A stretch of 64,000 bases of DNA from Peromyscus leucopus (GCF_004664715.2 NC_051066.1:80640735-80704734), one strand, 5' to 3'. Positions 11,643 through 22,326 are shown, counted from the first letter of the stretch. The notes: generated from the sequence alone by a model not told the origin. Numbers and translations are program-made.

Positions 11643-11822
11643 GGACTGGAAAGATGGCTCAGGGGTTAAGAGCACTGACTCTTCTTCCAGAGGACCCAAG
11701 TTCAATTCCCAGCACCCACATGGCAGCTCACACCTGTCTGTAACTCCAGTTTCAGGGGACCCTGACACCCATGGCAAAAACACAAATGTACATAAAAATA
11801 AAATAAAATATATTTAAAAAAA
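11643..11822 (+). mobile_element. B2 SINE
   Basis: It contains 'ggaaagatggctcaggggtt', 'agcactgactcttcttccag' and 'ttcaattcccagcacccaca', with a (AAAAT)n tail. It is well preserved, slightly shortened near the tail. Confidence 0.9.
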
Positions 11823-11859
11823 TTGAGGAAGGTGAGGACCATTTAAAAGGAAAATAAGT

Positions 11860-12160
11860 TTTGTCGAGGACATGGAGAAGATTGAACTCTCCTGAACTAT
11901 TATTAGGATTCAGAAAATTAGATCTAGCAATGTGATACCAAATTCCAACAGGACTGAAAAGTCTGGAGGAGGTAATTGTACAGCCATGTTCACAGCATGA
12001 TTCTTCATGACGGCCATGTGTGGAAGTGACTATTGATGGAGCATAGTTTCAGGGACTTGGTCCATCTTCAACACAGTGGGGAGCGTGGCTGCTGGCATAG
12101 CAGGCAGACATGGTGCTGGAGGTATCTTGACATCGTCTCACGGCAGTGGCTAGCAGCGTC
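11860..12160 (+). mobile_element. L1 remnant with further repeat material
   Basis: 'gaggacatggagaagattga' then 'acagccatgttcacagcatg' are decayed L1 ORF2-end landmarks, brought together by an internal deletion. The sequence at 12030-12160 looks like another rodent repeat. Confidence 0.45.
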
Positions 12161-12164
12161 TCTC

Positions 12165-12245
12165 TTGGGTTTGATTTTCAGTACCTACATTGAATAGCTC
12201 ACACCTGCCTGTAACTCCAGCTCCAGGGATCCAATGCCTTGAAGA
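12165..12245 (+). mobile_element. B2 SINE middle fragment
   Basis: 'gggtttgattttcagtacct' and 'acctgcctgtaactccagct' are B2 internal sequence. It runs straight into the expanded CA tract, a common origin of such microsatellites. Confidence 0.65.
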
Positions 12246-12540
12246 CACAACACACACGCACCACACACACACAGACACACACAAATACACACACACTACA
12301 CCACACACACATACACACATATTACACACACACACTACACTATACATACAAACACTACACCACATACACATACACACAAACTACACACCACACACACACA
12401 CACACCTACATCACACCATTCATACACGCACACCATACACACACCACACACAGACACACACAAATACACACACTACACCGCGCGCGTGTGCGCGCGCACA
12501 CGCACACATACACACACACACACGCGCGCACACACACACT
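12246..12540. repeat. Long degenerate (CA)n array
   Basis: About 295 bp of CA repeats interrupted by TACA, CAAA and a CGCGCGTGTG block near 12480-12500. The overlapping His/Thr-rich ORFs of 107 and 126 residues are artefacts of it. The alternating purine-pyrimidine CG/CA block is a Z-DNA candidate. Confidence 0.95.
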
Positions 12541-12584
12541 ACCTTTAAAAAGAAAACAGTAAAAAAGTAAAGATAGGATGGACT

Positions 12585-12875
12585 GGGAAGGGACTCAGAA
12601 AAGTGCCTGCAGCACAAGCCTGAGGACTTAAGTACAGTCCCCAAAACTCCTACAACAGCCTGCCACGGTGACACACACCTGTGATCCTACCATGGTGACA
12701 CACGCCTGTGATCCTGCCGTGGTGACACACACCTGTGATCCTGCTGTGGTGACACACACCTGTGATCCTGCCATGGGAAGATGAAGACAAATGGATCCCT
12801 GGAACTCACTACAACCTACCTAACCTACTTGGTGAGCTCCAGGCCAGGAAGGGGTCCTGTCTCAAAGGAGGGCAT
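12585..12875 (+). mobile_element. B4/RSINE-type SINE carrying a minisatellite
   Basis: The order 'aaaagtgcctgcagcacaag', 'tggatccctggaactcacta' and 'cttggtgagctccaggccag' with 'ggtcctgtctcaaa' fits a compound B4/RSINE element. The tandem repeat at 12663-12770 arose inside its B1-like part. Confidence 0.55.
12663..12770. repeat. 27-bp minisatellite, 4 copies
   Basis: Exactly four head-to-tail 27-bp units of the form CC[A/G][T/C]GGTGACACACACCTGTGATCCT (last base G) differ at only a few positions. The unit matches the start of a B1-like monomer, so it is an internal amplification of a SINE segment. Confidence 0.9.
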
Positions 12876-13078
12876 CAGCTTTTGGAGATTTCTGTTTGCT
12901 TTTTGTTAGCTCCCTGGTCCCTTCCCAACCTCGGGGGTGCTTTCTGTTTCTTAATAAATGGTCTCTGTGTCTATTTAAAAACAAAAAGGAAGGTGGACGG
13001 CATTTGACATCTGAGGACAGGTGGCATTTGAGGTTGTCCTCTGGTGCACGCACCTGTACATACATGTGTGCATACATC

Positions 13079-13080
<2 letters not shown>

Positions 13081-13133
<53 letters not shown>
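13081..13133. repeat. (CA)n microsatellite
   Basis: A pure 53-bp CA tract. Confidence 0.97.
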
Positions 13134-13135
<2 letters not shown>

Positions 13136-13593
13136 ATGCCCACAGAAACACACCAAAAGTTCAATAAAGAGAAACATGGCTCTTCTTTGGAAAAACCCAC
13201 TCAGTGTGTAGGTTCTTTTATCCCAGGGGTTTTACTACCCATTAAAAAAAACACATTATTTTTACTGCCCAAAGTCCTCAGAATAAATCTGCGCCTGTTT
13301 CTCTACAAGAACTTGGCTGGGAAAGATTAATCTGTGGTTTGGGTTTGAGAAATGAAGTCTATTAAGTGGTCTTAAAAACGAAAGTGGACATTATTGCTCG
13401 TGCAAATTATTGGTGCTTCCAAGGGCCCCGAGCTTCACTGCCTGCCTTTCTTTTTGCTTTTTATTTTAAACCAGGGGCAAGGCGGTGGAGTCGGGGTTCT
13501 GAAATGGAGCCCCCCACCTGTGATACACGTGTAGAGTGAAAACCTGTAAACTTTTGAGTGTTTGGATCCGAGTGAGCCTCTGAGGTTGTCAGC

Positions 13594-13659
13594 GGGGCCT
13601 TGATTCTGTGACCACAATTAAAGATTGGGGCTTTGATTCTGTGACCACAATTAAAGATT
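13594..13659. repeat. 33-bp tandem duplication
   Basis: Two adjacent 33-bp copies run from GGGGC to AAAGATT (13594-13626 and 13627-13659). They differ at one base (C versus T at unit position 6). The surrounding 13140-14040 has no gene that I can recognise. Confidence 0.92.
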
Positions 13660-14049
13660 AAGGTGAGCGATCCGTGCCTGAAAACACTCCCAGGTGGAAA
13701 TGAATAAACACTGAAATAACGCCTACCTAGATCCAGCTAGAACACAAACCCAGAGTTTACAGCCATCAGAACATGCCATCCCGAGCAGCAATGGACTCAG
13801 AAGCAGATTCTAAATCAAAGTGAAAGAGAGTGTTAGTGCCCCCCATCAACTGTCCCTCAGCCAGGTTCCCTACAGAGTCCAGAGAGAAGGGGGACCCAGC
13901 CTCAGGCAGCAAGGTCAGCAGAATAAGCCTAGGGACTCAACAAGGTGTCAGGTATATTCAGTGTATACACATTCTCATCTGGCTCTTCCTCCATCTGACA
14001 GACTCTCTTTGCAGATCTTCAGAGAGGCCAATTATTAGTGGGGTGTGGA

Positions 14050-14400
14050 ATAGGTGCATCCATGCACTGTTGAGGAAGTTTGGCGCACAGTTTGGGGGGA
14101 CAGACAGCTTGGTGGTGTCTATGATATTTTGAAATCTACATCTAGTGTGCCATACCCCTTGATTTATAAGGGATCTATCTGGCTTCCAAAATCCTAGCAC
14201 TGGGATAAATGTACCACCCAGCAAAGCCTTTGCGGCATCGTTTATAATAGAAAAAGTTCCAAACAGCCTGCATGCCACTAAGGACAGGATCATTTAAACG
14301 ATGTATACTGTGTCCTCACAATGACACACAATGTGGCTGCTGAAAATGAAGAACTGTAGTGATGACTTAGAAAGTAACGTGTTTTTGTTTTTTGTTTGTT
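14050..14400 (+). mobile_element. Ancient L1 3' remnant (+)
   Basis: 'gcatcgtttataatagaaaa' followed by 'agttccaaacagcctgcatg' and 'cacaatgtggctgctgaaaa' follow the degenerate plan of an old L1 ORF2 end. Stop codons are frequent. Confidence 0.5.
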
Positions 14401-14919
14401 TTTTGGTTTGCGGGATTAAGTGTAGAGCGCAGGGGAAGCCCTGAATGAATGAGTGAAGTTGGAAATGAATGTGTATTCTTTCCACGGGCAACGTCATGAC
14501 GAGGACTCAAAGACTTTGGACCCATGGGAAATTGACAAAGCTGTTGCCCACGTGGCCCTGGCTCCAGAGAAGTGGGAATGCTTTCCTCAGGAGTCTATGA
14601 GTGTGTGTGTGTTCGTGGAGGATTGTTCAGTGTGTGCCAAGATTGCACTGCCGTTCCTTCCTCTGCATGACTACAGCCCGAGACTGTTGGCCTGTAGACA
14701 CCAGCTAGCCGCCCCCCCCCCCCCGCCCCGTCCGCTCTCCCTAATAAACACACTGAGGGTTTGCGGTGGTGGTAGCGGAGACCCGCTTGACCGCAGCTTT
14801 ACCGTGTGTCTTGTGTTCTTTCCTTTCTTCGTTCCCTCACCGACCCTAGTCAGGGTTCCAGGACCCAAGCACTGTGAGTAGCAGCGGACAGTTTCATATC
14901 TCAGGCTGACCCGCCAATT
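14401..14919. other. Intergenic; poly-C run
   Basis: It has a homopolymeric C run at 14711-14723. The 142-residue + ORF here crosses it and shows no known domain, so I do not call it a gene. Confidence 0.4.
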
Positions 14920-15090
14920 GCTATGAAACTAAGGATGACCTTGAACTTCCCATCTTCCTGCCTCTTCTGATTTCCCATCTACTGAGACTACAGGCAAGCA
15001 CCACCATCCCGGATTTGATGAGGTGCTGGGGATCAAAGCCAGGTCTTCATACAGGCTATACCTCCTCAGCTTAGCCGCATCCCTATCCCA
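14920..15090 (-). mobile_element. B4-like SINE (minus), diverged
   Basis: 'ggatgaccttgaacttccca', 'tactgagactacaggcaagc' and 'gtgctggggatcaaagccag' have the structure of a B1-like half followed by an ID/B4 half, in reverse. Confidence 0.5.
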
Positions 15091-15328
15091 GAAAGCAGTT
15101 TCGTTTAAATAATACCCTCCACGGCAATTTTTCTTTCTACCTAACATTGAAAGACTTCAAAAGGCTAAATGTTAAGAGTTACTATGGGTTCCTCTAGAAG
15201 AGAATGTGATTGGGACTGGGTTGAAAAAGAGACAACTCACCTCCAGCCTTATAAATTTCTGAAATTTAAATGTGAATTTTTTCTTTATTGTGTTTATTGT
15301 TATTTCTTTTAAAATATTCCATTACTGC

Positions 15329-15482
15329 CAGGTGGTGGTGGCACACAACTTTAACCCCAGCACTCGGGATGCAGAGCCAGGCAGATCTCTGTGAGTTCGA
15401 GGCCAGCCTGGTCTACAGAGCGAGATCCAGGACAGGCTCCAGAACTACACAGAGAAACCCTCTCTCGGGGAAAAAAAAAAAA
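15329..15482 (+). mobile_element. B1 SINE, young, cricetid-type, with TSD
   Basis: This is a near-complete B1 with 'gagcgagatccaggacaggc' and a 12-A tail. A perfect 11-bp direct repeat ATTCCATTACT flanks it (just before 15329 and just after the tail). The low divergence and intact duplication mark a recent insertion, and its internal form supports a cricetid host. Confidence 0.93.
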
Positions 15483-15875
15483 GATTCCATTACTTATATA
15501 TTTACTTGTGTATCTCTCTGTGTGTGTGTGTCTGTGTCTGTGTGTGTACACGCGTGCATGACATGGCATGTTCATGGAGGTTAGAGTACAACTTGCAATA
15601 GTTGCTTCTCTTCTATCTTGTAGATTTCAGGGACCTAATTCTGGTCATCAGACTTGGCATCAAGTACCTTTACTTATTACAGCTTCTCACTGCCCCTTTT
15701 TGTTATTTATTAAATGGTTAAAAATAATTCAGGAACCAAACCTACCTCTGTATACTCAGCCATTCATACTGAGGTTCTGATCAGTCTGTCACAAACTGTG
15801 TGGCATCAGTCCTTACCAGTGCAGAGGATGTGAGCTCCGGGGAGAATTCTGGTAACACTTTGGGCTATGGGAAGT

Positions 15876-16350
15876 TGTGATGGCTATTCTTAGTTGTCAA
15901 CTTGACTATATCTGGAATGAACTACATCCAGAAATGGAAGGCACACCTATGGCTCCCCAGATCTTGAGGTGGGAAGATACACTCCTTTAATCCAAATCTT
16001 GAGGCTAGAAGCCATAGGCTTTTTGATCGTGATCTTGAGGTACGAAGATACACCTTTAATCTGGGCCACATCTTCAGCTGAAAGCCTATATAAGGACATA
16101 GAAGAAGCAAGATTTTCTTCTTCTTTGCCTGCTTGCCCTCACCTTGCTAATGTATCCATTCCTTCACTAGCATTGGAGACTACTTCTTTGGGATTCCAGC
16201 ATCTACTGAAGACTTTCAGAGACATCCAGCCTTGTGGGACTGAGCAACTACTAGATTCTTGGACTTTCCATTCACAGCTAGCCATTGTCCAATTAGTTGG
16301 ACTGCAGACTGTAAGTCATTCCAATAAATTCCCATATATATGTATATATG

Positions 16351-16403
<53 letters not shown>

Positions 16404-16448
16404 TTCATTCCATAAGTTCTGTGACTCTAGAGGACCCTGACTAATACA
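15876..16448 (+). mobile_element. LTR-like element, 573 bp, 5-bp TSD
   Basis: It begins 'tgtgatggctattcttagtt' and ends 'ctgactaataca'. A perfect 5-bp repeat GAAGT flanks it (15871-15875 and 16449-16453). It contains a TATA-like 'cctatataagga' (about 16086) and an AATAAA (about 16323) in LTR order, plus a (GA)n expansion at 16353-16403. The 5-bp duplication suggests a class III-type solo LTR. No internal viral genes are present. Confidence 0.68.
16353..16403. repeat. (GA)n microsatellite inside the LTR-like element
   Basis: A 51-bp GA tract with one break at about 16395, just after the AATAAA of the host repeat. Confidence 0.95.
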
Positions 16449-16603
16449 GAAGTGAACTGAGTTTGGGGGATTGAATATAGGGCCTCAATAAGCAAGTGTG
16501 AGTTGCTAATTGGAAACCAGGTCAGGTGAGTACAGAATTATTACACTACCCTGCCTCTCAGCCCATCAGTGATGGAATGAACTGCATTAAAGAGCCAAAG
16601 GTA

Positions 16604-16757
16604 TCTGGGTAGTGGTAGCACATGCCTTTGATCCCAGCACCTAGGAGGCAGAGGGAGAAGGATCTCTGGTTCGAGACTAGCCTGATCTAGAGAGTGAATT
16701 CCAGGACAGCCAGAACTATACAGAGAAACCCTGTCTCAAAAAAACAAAACAAAAAGA
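16604..16757 (+). mobile_element. B1 SINE with TSD
   Basis: It contains 'gcctttgatcccagcaccta' and 'acagagaaaccctgtctcaa'. The host sequence AAAGAGCCAAAGGT before it reappears as AAAGAGCCAGAGGT after the tail, a 14-bp target-site duplication with one change. Confidence 0.9.
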
Positions 16758-17468
16758 GCCAGAGGTGGAGAAAACATTGGCACAGGAAACTGCTCTCCAT
16801 GTACACTCCTGCCCTCAATTAACCAGATTGGTTCTTATGGTGTCCTCAGGTTAAGGGAGGCAGCGAGGCAGAGGAAAATAGGCACAGTATGACATCCCAG
16901 AGTCCTGGCTCCAGTGTTCTTTTCTCTTCTGTCACTCCATAATTCTCTCAAAGCTTTCGCTCTCATTAGTTTAGCTATAAAAAAAATCACTCCCAAATGA
17001 TATTGCGCCTACCTGAGTGTTATATTTTCTAAATATGTTCCTGAAGTCTCTTCTAATTTTAATATGACTTACTTCTGATCTATATAAACAAACGTGAATA
17101 TGTCTATTAATCAAAACACTCTCCTTATCTAGGCAATTTCATAACCCAGTGGCAGGCTGTCATGAGACCTTTTGAAGCTACGCTGGCATCCTAGGAAGAC
17201 CGAGGTAGATTGTGCCGACTGGACAGTATTCCTTCCTCAAACATCGTCCTCACTGGTAGCCTATGTACTTACTATCCCTCATCAGTCATCTTCCTGCCTC
17301 ACTAGCCTCACCATTCAATCCCCTGAAGACATTCCTCCTCATCTCCCAGTCCCCTAAGTGATGATGTGCCTCAGAGTTTGAACCTTAGATGTCTCCTCTG
17401 CTGAAACCAACTCACTCACAGGTTTCATTCAGTCTCACAGTTTTAACACCTCCCACCCCCCAGGATTC
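16758..17468. other. Intergenic, nothing recognised
   Basis: There is no repeat family or coding signal I can support. The 61-residue ORF at 17172 has no recognisable feature. Confidence 0.4.
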
Positions 17469-17670
17469 AAGGCTGGAGAGATGACTCAGTGGTTAAGAGC
17501 ACTAGCTGCTCTTCCAAAGAACCAGAGTTCAATTCCCAGTGCTCACATGGCAACTCACAACTGTCTGTAACCCCAGTTCCAGGGGATCTGACACCCTCAT
17601 ATAGACATGCATGTGGTAAAAAAAAAACCACCAATGCCCATAAAACAAATAAATTATTTCTTAAAAAGGG
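17469..17670 (+). mobile_element. B2 SINE
   Basis: This is a full-length B2: 'aaggctggagagatgactca' head, 'cagtggttaagagcactagc', 'cagttccaggggatctgaca' and an AATAAATTATTTC tail. Confidence 0.92.
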
Positions 17671-17888
17671 TCCAAGATTCATAACTCAGGCATTATATGA
17701 CATTTCTATATGGTTGACCAACAAGATGAATTCCAAATTCAAAATGTCTCTCTGTAAACCTCCTCCCTATCTCTCCCCATCTATAAATCCACTCTTCCTG
17801 TTTCTGAGGCCAAAACCTTGACGTTGTTTTTGGCCAGTCTCCTCCACGCCTTATCCAGTACATTAGAAAATCCTTTAAAATACAGTCT

Positions 17889-17990
17889 GTTGGGTGGCAC
17901 AGACGTGTAGTTCTGGCACCGGGGAGATGAACGAAAGAGGAGTTTGAGACTAGCCTGGGATACTAAATCATGTCTCAAAAATCAAAACAG
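17889..17990 (+). mobile_element. B1-like SINE, degenerate
   Basis: 'tgggtggcacagacgtgtag', 'gagtttgagactagcctggg' and 'catgtctcaaaaatcaaaac' are retained. The copy is shortened. Confidence 0.6.
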
Positions 17991-18393
17991 CTGTGAACAC
18001 ACAGGCCACTCCAGCTAGGGAAGCAGATCAGTGCCTTGCTCAGCCATCATCAGAGAAGCTTCCTCCTAAAGCATATGGGAATAAATACAGAGATCCACAA
18101 GCAGACATTAGGCAGAGAGTGAGAGGCCTTGGAACATGCAGACCTAAACCTGATGTCTCCTTCAAATTCCTCCTCTCGGGGCTCAGGAAACCCTGTGGAT
18201 GAGGAGGCAGAAAGAGTGTAAGAGCTATGGGTGGTGGTGGTGGTGGAGGACACCAAGAAAATAAGATCCTCTACAGCAACGTGATCCAAGTGCTCAGGAA
18301 CTCACAGAGACTGAGGCAGCATGCAGCATGCACAGGACCTGCATGGATAGGTCTGCAACAAGTCCTTGCATATATTATGGCTCCCAGTTTAGC

Positions 18394-18424
<31 letters not shown>

Positions 18425-18453
18425 GTTTTTTTTTGTTTTTTTTGTTTTTTTTG

Positions 18454-18599
18454 TTTTTCGAGACAGGGTTTCTCTGTGTAGCTTTGGAGCCTGTCCTTGA
18501 ACTCACTCTGTAGACCAGGCTAGCCTCGAACTCAGAGATCCGCCTGGCTCTGCCTCCCAGAGTGCTGGGATTAATGGCGTGCGCCACCACCGCCTGGCC
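18454..18599 (-). mobile_element. B1 SINE, young (minus)
   Basis: This is a nearly consensus reverse B1 with the cricetid-type 'gctttggagcctgtccttga'. AGTTTAGC repeats flank its T-rich (TTTTG)n tail and its head (about 18388 and 18601). The tail at 18390-18455 is unusually long. Confidence 0.93.
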
Positions 18600-18910
18600 A
18601 AGTTTAGCGTTTCTTATGGGATTCCTGAGTGTGTGAAAAAGTGGGTCTCTAGTTTCTACGCCTTTTCTTCTGTCTCCTTGTTTTGTCCAATTCCAATGTT
18701 TTGTTTATCTTACCTTGTTATATTATATTATTATATTTCTATCCCTTAGAAGCCAGTTTGTTTTCCAATGAGAGACAGAAAGGGAGTGGATCCAGATAGG
18801 AGAGGAGTTGGAGGAGAACTGGGAGGGATGGAGGGAGTGGAAACCATATTCAAGATATATTATATAAGAAAAGCTATTTTTTTTCTTTCTTCTGTTTTTG
18901 TTTTGTTTTG

Positions 18911-19062
18911 TTTTTCTGAGACAGTGTTTCTCTGTGCAGACATGGTTGTCCTGGAACTTGCTCTGTAGACCAAGGAGACCTCTGTAGACCTTGAACTCAT
19001 AGATATACCTCCCTCTGCCTCCTAAGAGTTGGGATTAAAGGTATGTGCCAAGACACCAGCTT
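18911..19062 (-). mobile_element. B1 SINE (minus) with small internal duplication
   Basis: This is a reverse B1 in which 'ctctgtagacc' occurs twice (about 18960 and 18981), a short internal duplication. Confidence 0.82.
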
Positions 19063-19252
19063 TGAAAAAAAAGAGGGAAAAATCAAACAAGAGCCTGCAA
19101 AGATTGGTTTCACATTTTAAGAGCACATACTACTTCTTGTAAAGGATCTGAGTTCCGTTCCAAACACTGACATCAGGCAGCTCACAACTCCCTGTAACGT
19201 CAGCTCCAAGGATCCAGCATCTCTAGATTCTTCAGATTCCTGCACTTCCATG

Positions 19253-19831
19253 TGTTTCGGGATATTTGAGAAAACTGTGTAAAGATGTGTTGCTGTTTTA
19301 CCTTGCCTGCCTAAGGCACCCGATTGGTTTCATAAAGAGCTAAGTGGTCAATAGCTAGGCAGGAGAGGTTAGGTGGGACTTCCGGGAAGAGAGAGGGACT
19401 CGGGATGAATCTAGGTGCCAGCAAGACACAGAGGGATGGGGCTGGAGAGATGGCTCAGTAGTTAAGAGCACTGCCTGCTCTTCCAGAGGTGCTGAGTTCA
19501 ACTCCCAGCAACCACATGGTGGTTCACAACAATCTCTAGTGGGATCTGATGACCTCTTCCGGCATAAAGTTGTACATGCAGCTAAAGCACTCATATACAT
19601 ACATACATAAATAAATAAAATCTTAAAAAAAAAAAGACACAGAGGGAGTTGGACCCACAGAATGGAGGCGAGGTAAAGAACCACGTGGTATATTAATCGA
19701 AACAGGTTAATTTAAATTAGAAGAGCTAGTTGAGAACAAGCCTAAGCTAAAGGCCAAGCTTTCATAACTAATAATAAGTCTCCATGTCATGATTTGGGGG
19801 CTGATAGTCTCCAAAAGAAAATCCACCTACA
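19253..19831 (+). mobile_element. Solo LTR, class II-like family (copy 2), itself interrupted
   Basis: TG...CA ends are flanked by TCCATG (19247-19252) and CCCATG (19832-19837), a 6-bp duplication with one mismatch. Without the inserted B2 and its duplicated target it is about 368 bp, like its relatives at 4038 and 21520. It shares 'agctaagtggtcaatagc', 'taggcaggagaggttagg' and 'agaacaagcctaagct'-type segments with them. No viral genes are present. Confidence 0.75.
19437..19633 (+). mobile_element. B2 SINE, young (inner element of nest)
   Basis: This is a full-length B2 with a poly-A end. A perfect 14-bp duplication AAGACACAGAGGGA flanks it (19423-19436 and 19634-19647). It lies inside the LTR at 19253-19831 and is the newest layer. 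Confidence 0.93.
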
Positions 19832-19883
19832 CCCATGCACCCCCACCAACATAATTAAAAATAAATTAAATCTAAAAAAAAAA

Positions 19884-21419
19884 TCAAAATAACAGCAAGT
19901 TCTTTAACATGTAAGCAGAACCCATCCATCTCACACAACCGCCACTGCTAGTATCCGCCTGGACCTGGGTCCTATCTGCACTGGGCACTGCTCTGGATGC
20001 TGCTAGTCACTTTGCACAATCTGTCCGTCCTTCTCTGTCTTAGTAGGCTGATATGGTGTGGCCTGTCTTACTTGTTGTTTGCCTTGGGTTAATGACTAAA
20101 TTGTGGACAAAGAGATAGGGCAGAAGGGATAGATGTGCATCCATTCCAGAGTAGACTTGAAGATCATAAACACAACCCAAGCACTCTTTCTACCTCCCAT
20201 GAGCTGGAATCTGAAATAATCTGTGGCCCAGGAAAAGCAATGGCCCAACAGGAATCTGTACCTCTGGATAGTCACATGAAAGCTGCCACCCTGAACACAG
20301 ACATCAGATAAGGGAGAAATGAGTCTTTAATGCCTTCAGCCATCTGTTATGGAACCCAACTCTATCATAACTAAAACAAGCAACTCAGGATAGCATCTGA
20401 AGCCAACAAGTTCTTCAACGACTTAAAAGACATTTGAATTCTGGCCTTCTTCCAAAATTAGTAACCCCAAAAAACAAAAAGAAAAAGAAAACACTGCAAA
20501 GTCAATAGCAACAAATGTTTGCATAATTGATATTCCTTCTAGGACATCAGTTTCCCAGTTGCTGCATGCAAACCTTGCATCAATACAGCAAAATTTACGT
20601 CATAAAAATAAATCACTTCTTCCAAGTTATTTCAAAAGAGTTTACAGCAAACAATTCTGTCAAAGTATGTGGGTACCTATTATCATTTGATCTTTCAAAG
20701 GAAAAGGATTTTGAAAGGATTTGGTATTGGTTCAGGACCCCCAAGACCAAGTTCTCAGCACAAAGGAGATTGATTTGCCCCAGAGGGACAGAGGGCAGGA
20801 ATAAGAGACCAAGACAGGAGACAGAGAATGAGGGAGAGGAAGAAGGGAATAGGAGAGAGGGGGAGGGGGTATTTGTCCCAGAGAGCAGGGACAAAGGACT
20901 GCCTCTAGATAAAGGGGAGACAGAGGTGGCCCATAGGCAAATGTGGTTTATAAAGGTAAAAGGGGAAGCTCCATGTTAGGATGAGGTGTCTAACTTTAAT
21001 CGGGCATGTTAATCAGGTGAGTCCAAGGGGACTTTTGATGGCTGGACTTCAATACTTAGTAGTCAGTCTCAGAAGGAGGAAGTGGCCAAATAAGGGACTA
21101 GACCTTGGTGACTAACTTTAGGACTATAATCTAACAGCTTTCAGTAAGGCAGGGAATATGGGAGAAGGGCGAGGCCTGCCAGAGCCGTATTTGCCATGCT
21201 CAGCCTGGCTAGAGTCCCTTGGGGTTTAAGTTGTAGGACAGCCTTAACCGAGTCTGTATACTAACTGAGTTACCTTGGGCAAGCTGCTTAAACTGAGATT
21301 TTGTATCTATTTCCTGTTAAATGGGGATTGGTGGGGAAAAAAAAAACTTATTTTAAAAAGCTATAAAAAATTTTTAAACATATAGGTTTTGAAAAAATAT
21401 TGAAAAAAATATATATTTG
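19884..21419. other. Intergenic, no gene recognised
   Basis: It is largely unique-looking sequence. A purine-rich stretch at 20800-20880 gives a 150-residue + ORF (20527-20979) with no conserved feature. I do not call it a gene. Confidence 0.4.
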
Positions 21420-21958
21420 TGTGCATATGCATTTTGCCCGCACATATGTCTATGTGTGAAAGTGTCAGATCAACAGAACTAGAATTACAGACAGTTGTGA
21501 GCTGCCATGTGGGTGCTGGTGTTGTGGAATATTTGTACACTGTGAAGATGTGTCTTTGCCAAAGTGCCTTCTGATTGATTTAATAAAGAGCTGAATGACC
21601 AATAACTAGGCAGGAAGAGGCTAGGCAAGACTTCCACGGACAGAGAGGACTCTGGGAAGAAGAAAGGTGGAGATGCCAGGAGACACAGAGCAAGCAGGAT
21701 GTTCAGGAGGAGAGGTAATGGCCATGAGACATGTGGCAGAATGTAGATTAATATAAATGAGTCAATTTAAGTTATAAGAGCTAGTTAGGAACAAGCCTAA
21801 GCTATAGGCCAAGCTTTGATAATTAATAAAAAAGTCTCTGTGTCATTATTTGGCTGTGGCTGGTGGGAATAGAAAAGACTCTTTCATACTGGGAATTAAA
21901 CCTGTGTCCACTGGAAGAGAGGCTAGTGCTCTTAACCACTAAGCCATCTCTCCAGGCC
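21420..21958 (-). mobile_element. B2 SINE (minus) split by an LTR
   Basis: Reverse B2 sequence ends at '...ccatgtgggtgctgg' (21519) and resumes at 21887 with 'tactgggaattaaacc', finishing with 'ctcttaaccactaagccatc' and 'tctccaggcc'. The break coincides with the solo LTR. Confidence 0.85.
21520..21886 (+). mobile_element. Solo LTR, class II-like family (copy 3)
   Basis: This is a 367-bp TG...CA element with a 6-bp duplication TGCTGG (21514-21519) / TACTGG (21887-21892), one mismatch. It contains 'tgatttaataaagagctgaa' with AATAAA and ends 'gactctttca'. It is related to the 4038 and 19253 copies. Only the LTR remains, so the provirus was lost by LTR recombination. Confidence 0.8.
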
Positions 21959-22144
21959 TTGGATAAATTGTAGAACAAATACAAATTCAAACAATATAGC
22001 TTTCCACAAATCTCCGTGTTTGAAGAGAATATAGGAGTTAGTTAAATCTAACTCAACAAAGTTCGCTGGGAAGAACTGGGTTTGGGGTGGTGGTAGTGAA
22101 GGAAGTACTTCTGTATATAACTCAGGTTTTGCATTCTCAATATT

Positions 22145-22326
22145 GACTTAGCTTCCTAAATTCTGGGATTACAGGTGTGTGCCACCATATCTGAATGTAA
22201 AACGTTTTGTTCTGAAGACAAGATCTCACTAAGCCCAGGCTATTCTCGAATTCCCTGAGTGATCCTGATCCTCCTGCCTCTGCTTCCCAAGTGCTAGGAT
22301 TACAAGCATGGACCACCATGCCCTGA
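22145..22326 (-). mobile_element. B1 SINE, old (minus), plus a partial copy
   Basis: 'ctgggattacaggtgtgtgc' (about 22160) and 'gtgctaggattacaagcatg' (about 22292) show two reverse B1 heads in tandem. The second has a fuller body containing 'agatctcactaagcccaggc'. Confidence 0.68.

Larger units (their letters stand above)
19105..19883 (+). mobile_element. B2 SINE split by an LTR (outer element of nest)
   Basis: The 5' part (19105-19252) has B2 landmarks such as 'ggcagctcacaactccctgt'. The A-rich B2 tail resumes at 19838-19883. The gap is filled exactly by the LTR at 19253-19831, so this B2 predates the LTR. Confidence 0.72.

Noticed and set aside
12190..12570. His/Thr-rich 126-residue ORF
   Set aside because: Translation of a CA microsatellite.
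12663..12770. CRISPR-like short regular repeats
   Set aside because: Adjacent 27-bp units without spacers inside a SINE, in a mammalian genome.
19437..19500. tRNA-like gene heads in B2 elements
   Set aside because: The tRNA-like box A/B sequence belongs to B2 SINEs; there is no functional tRNA fold or anticodon arm I can support.
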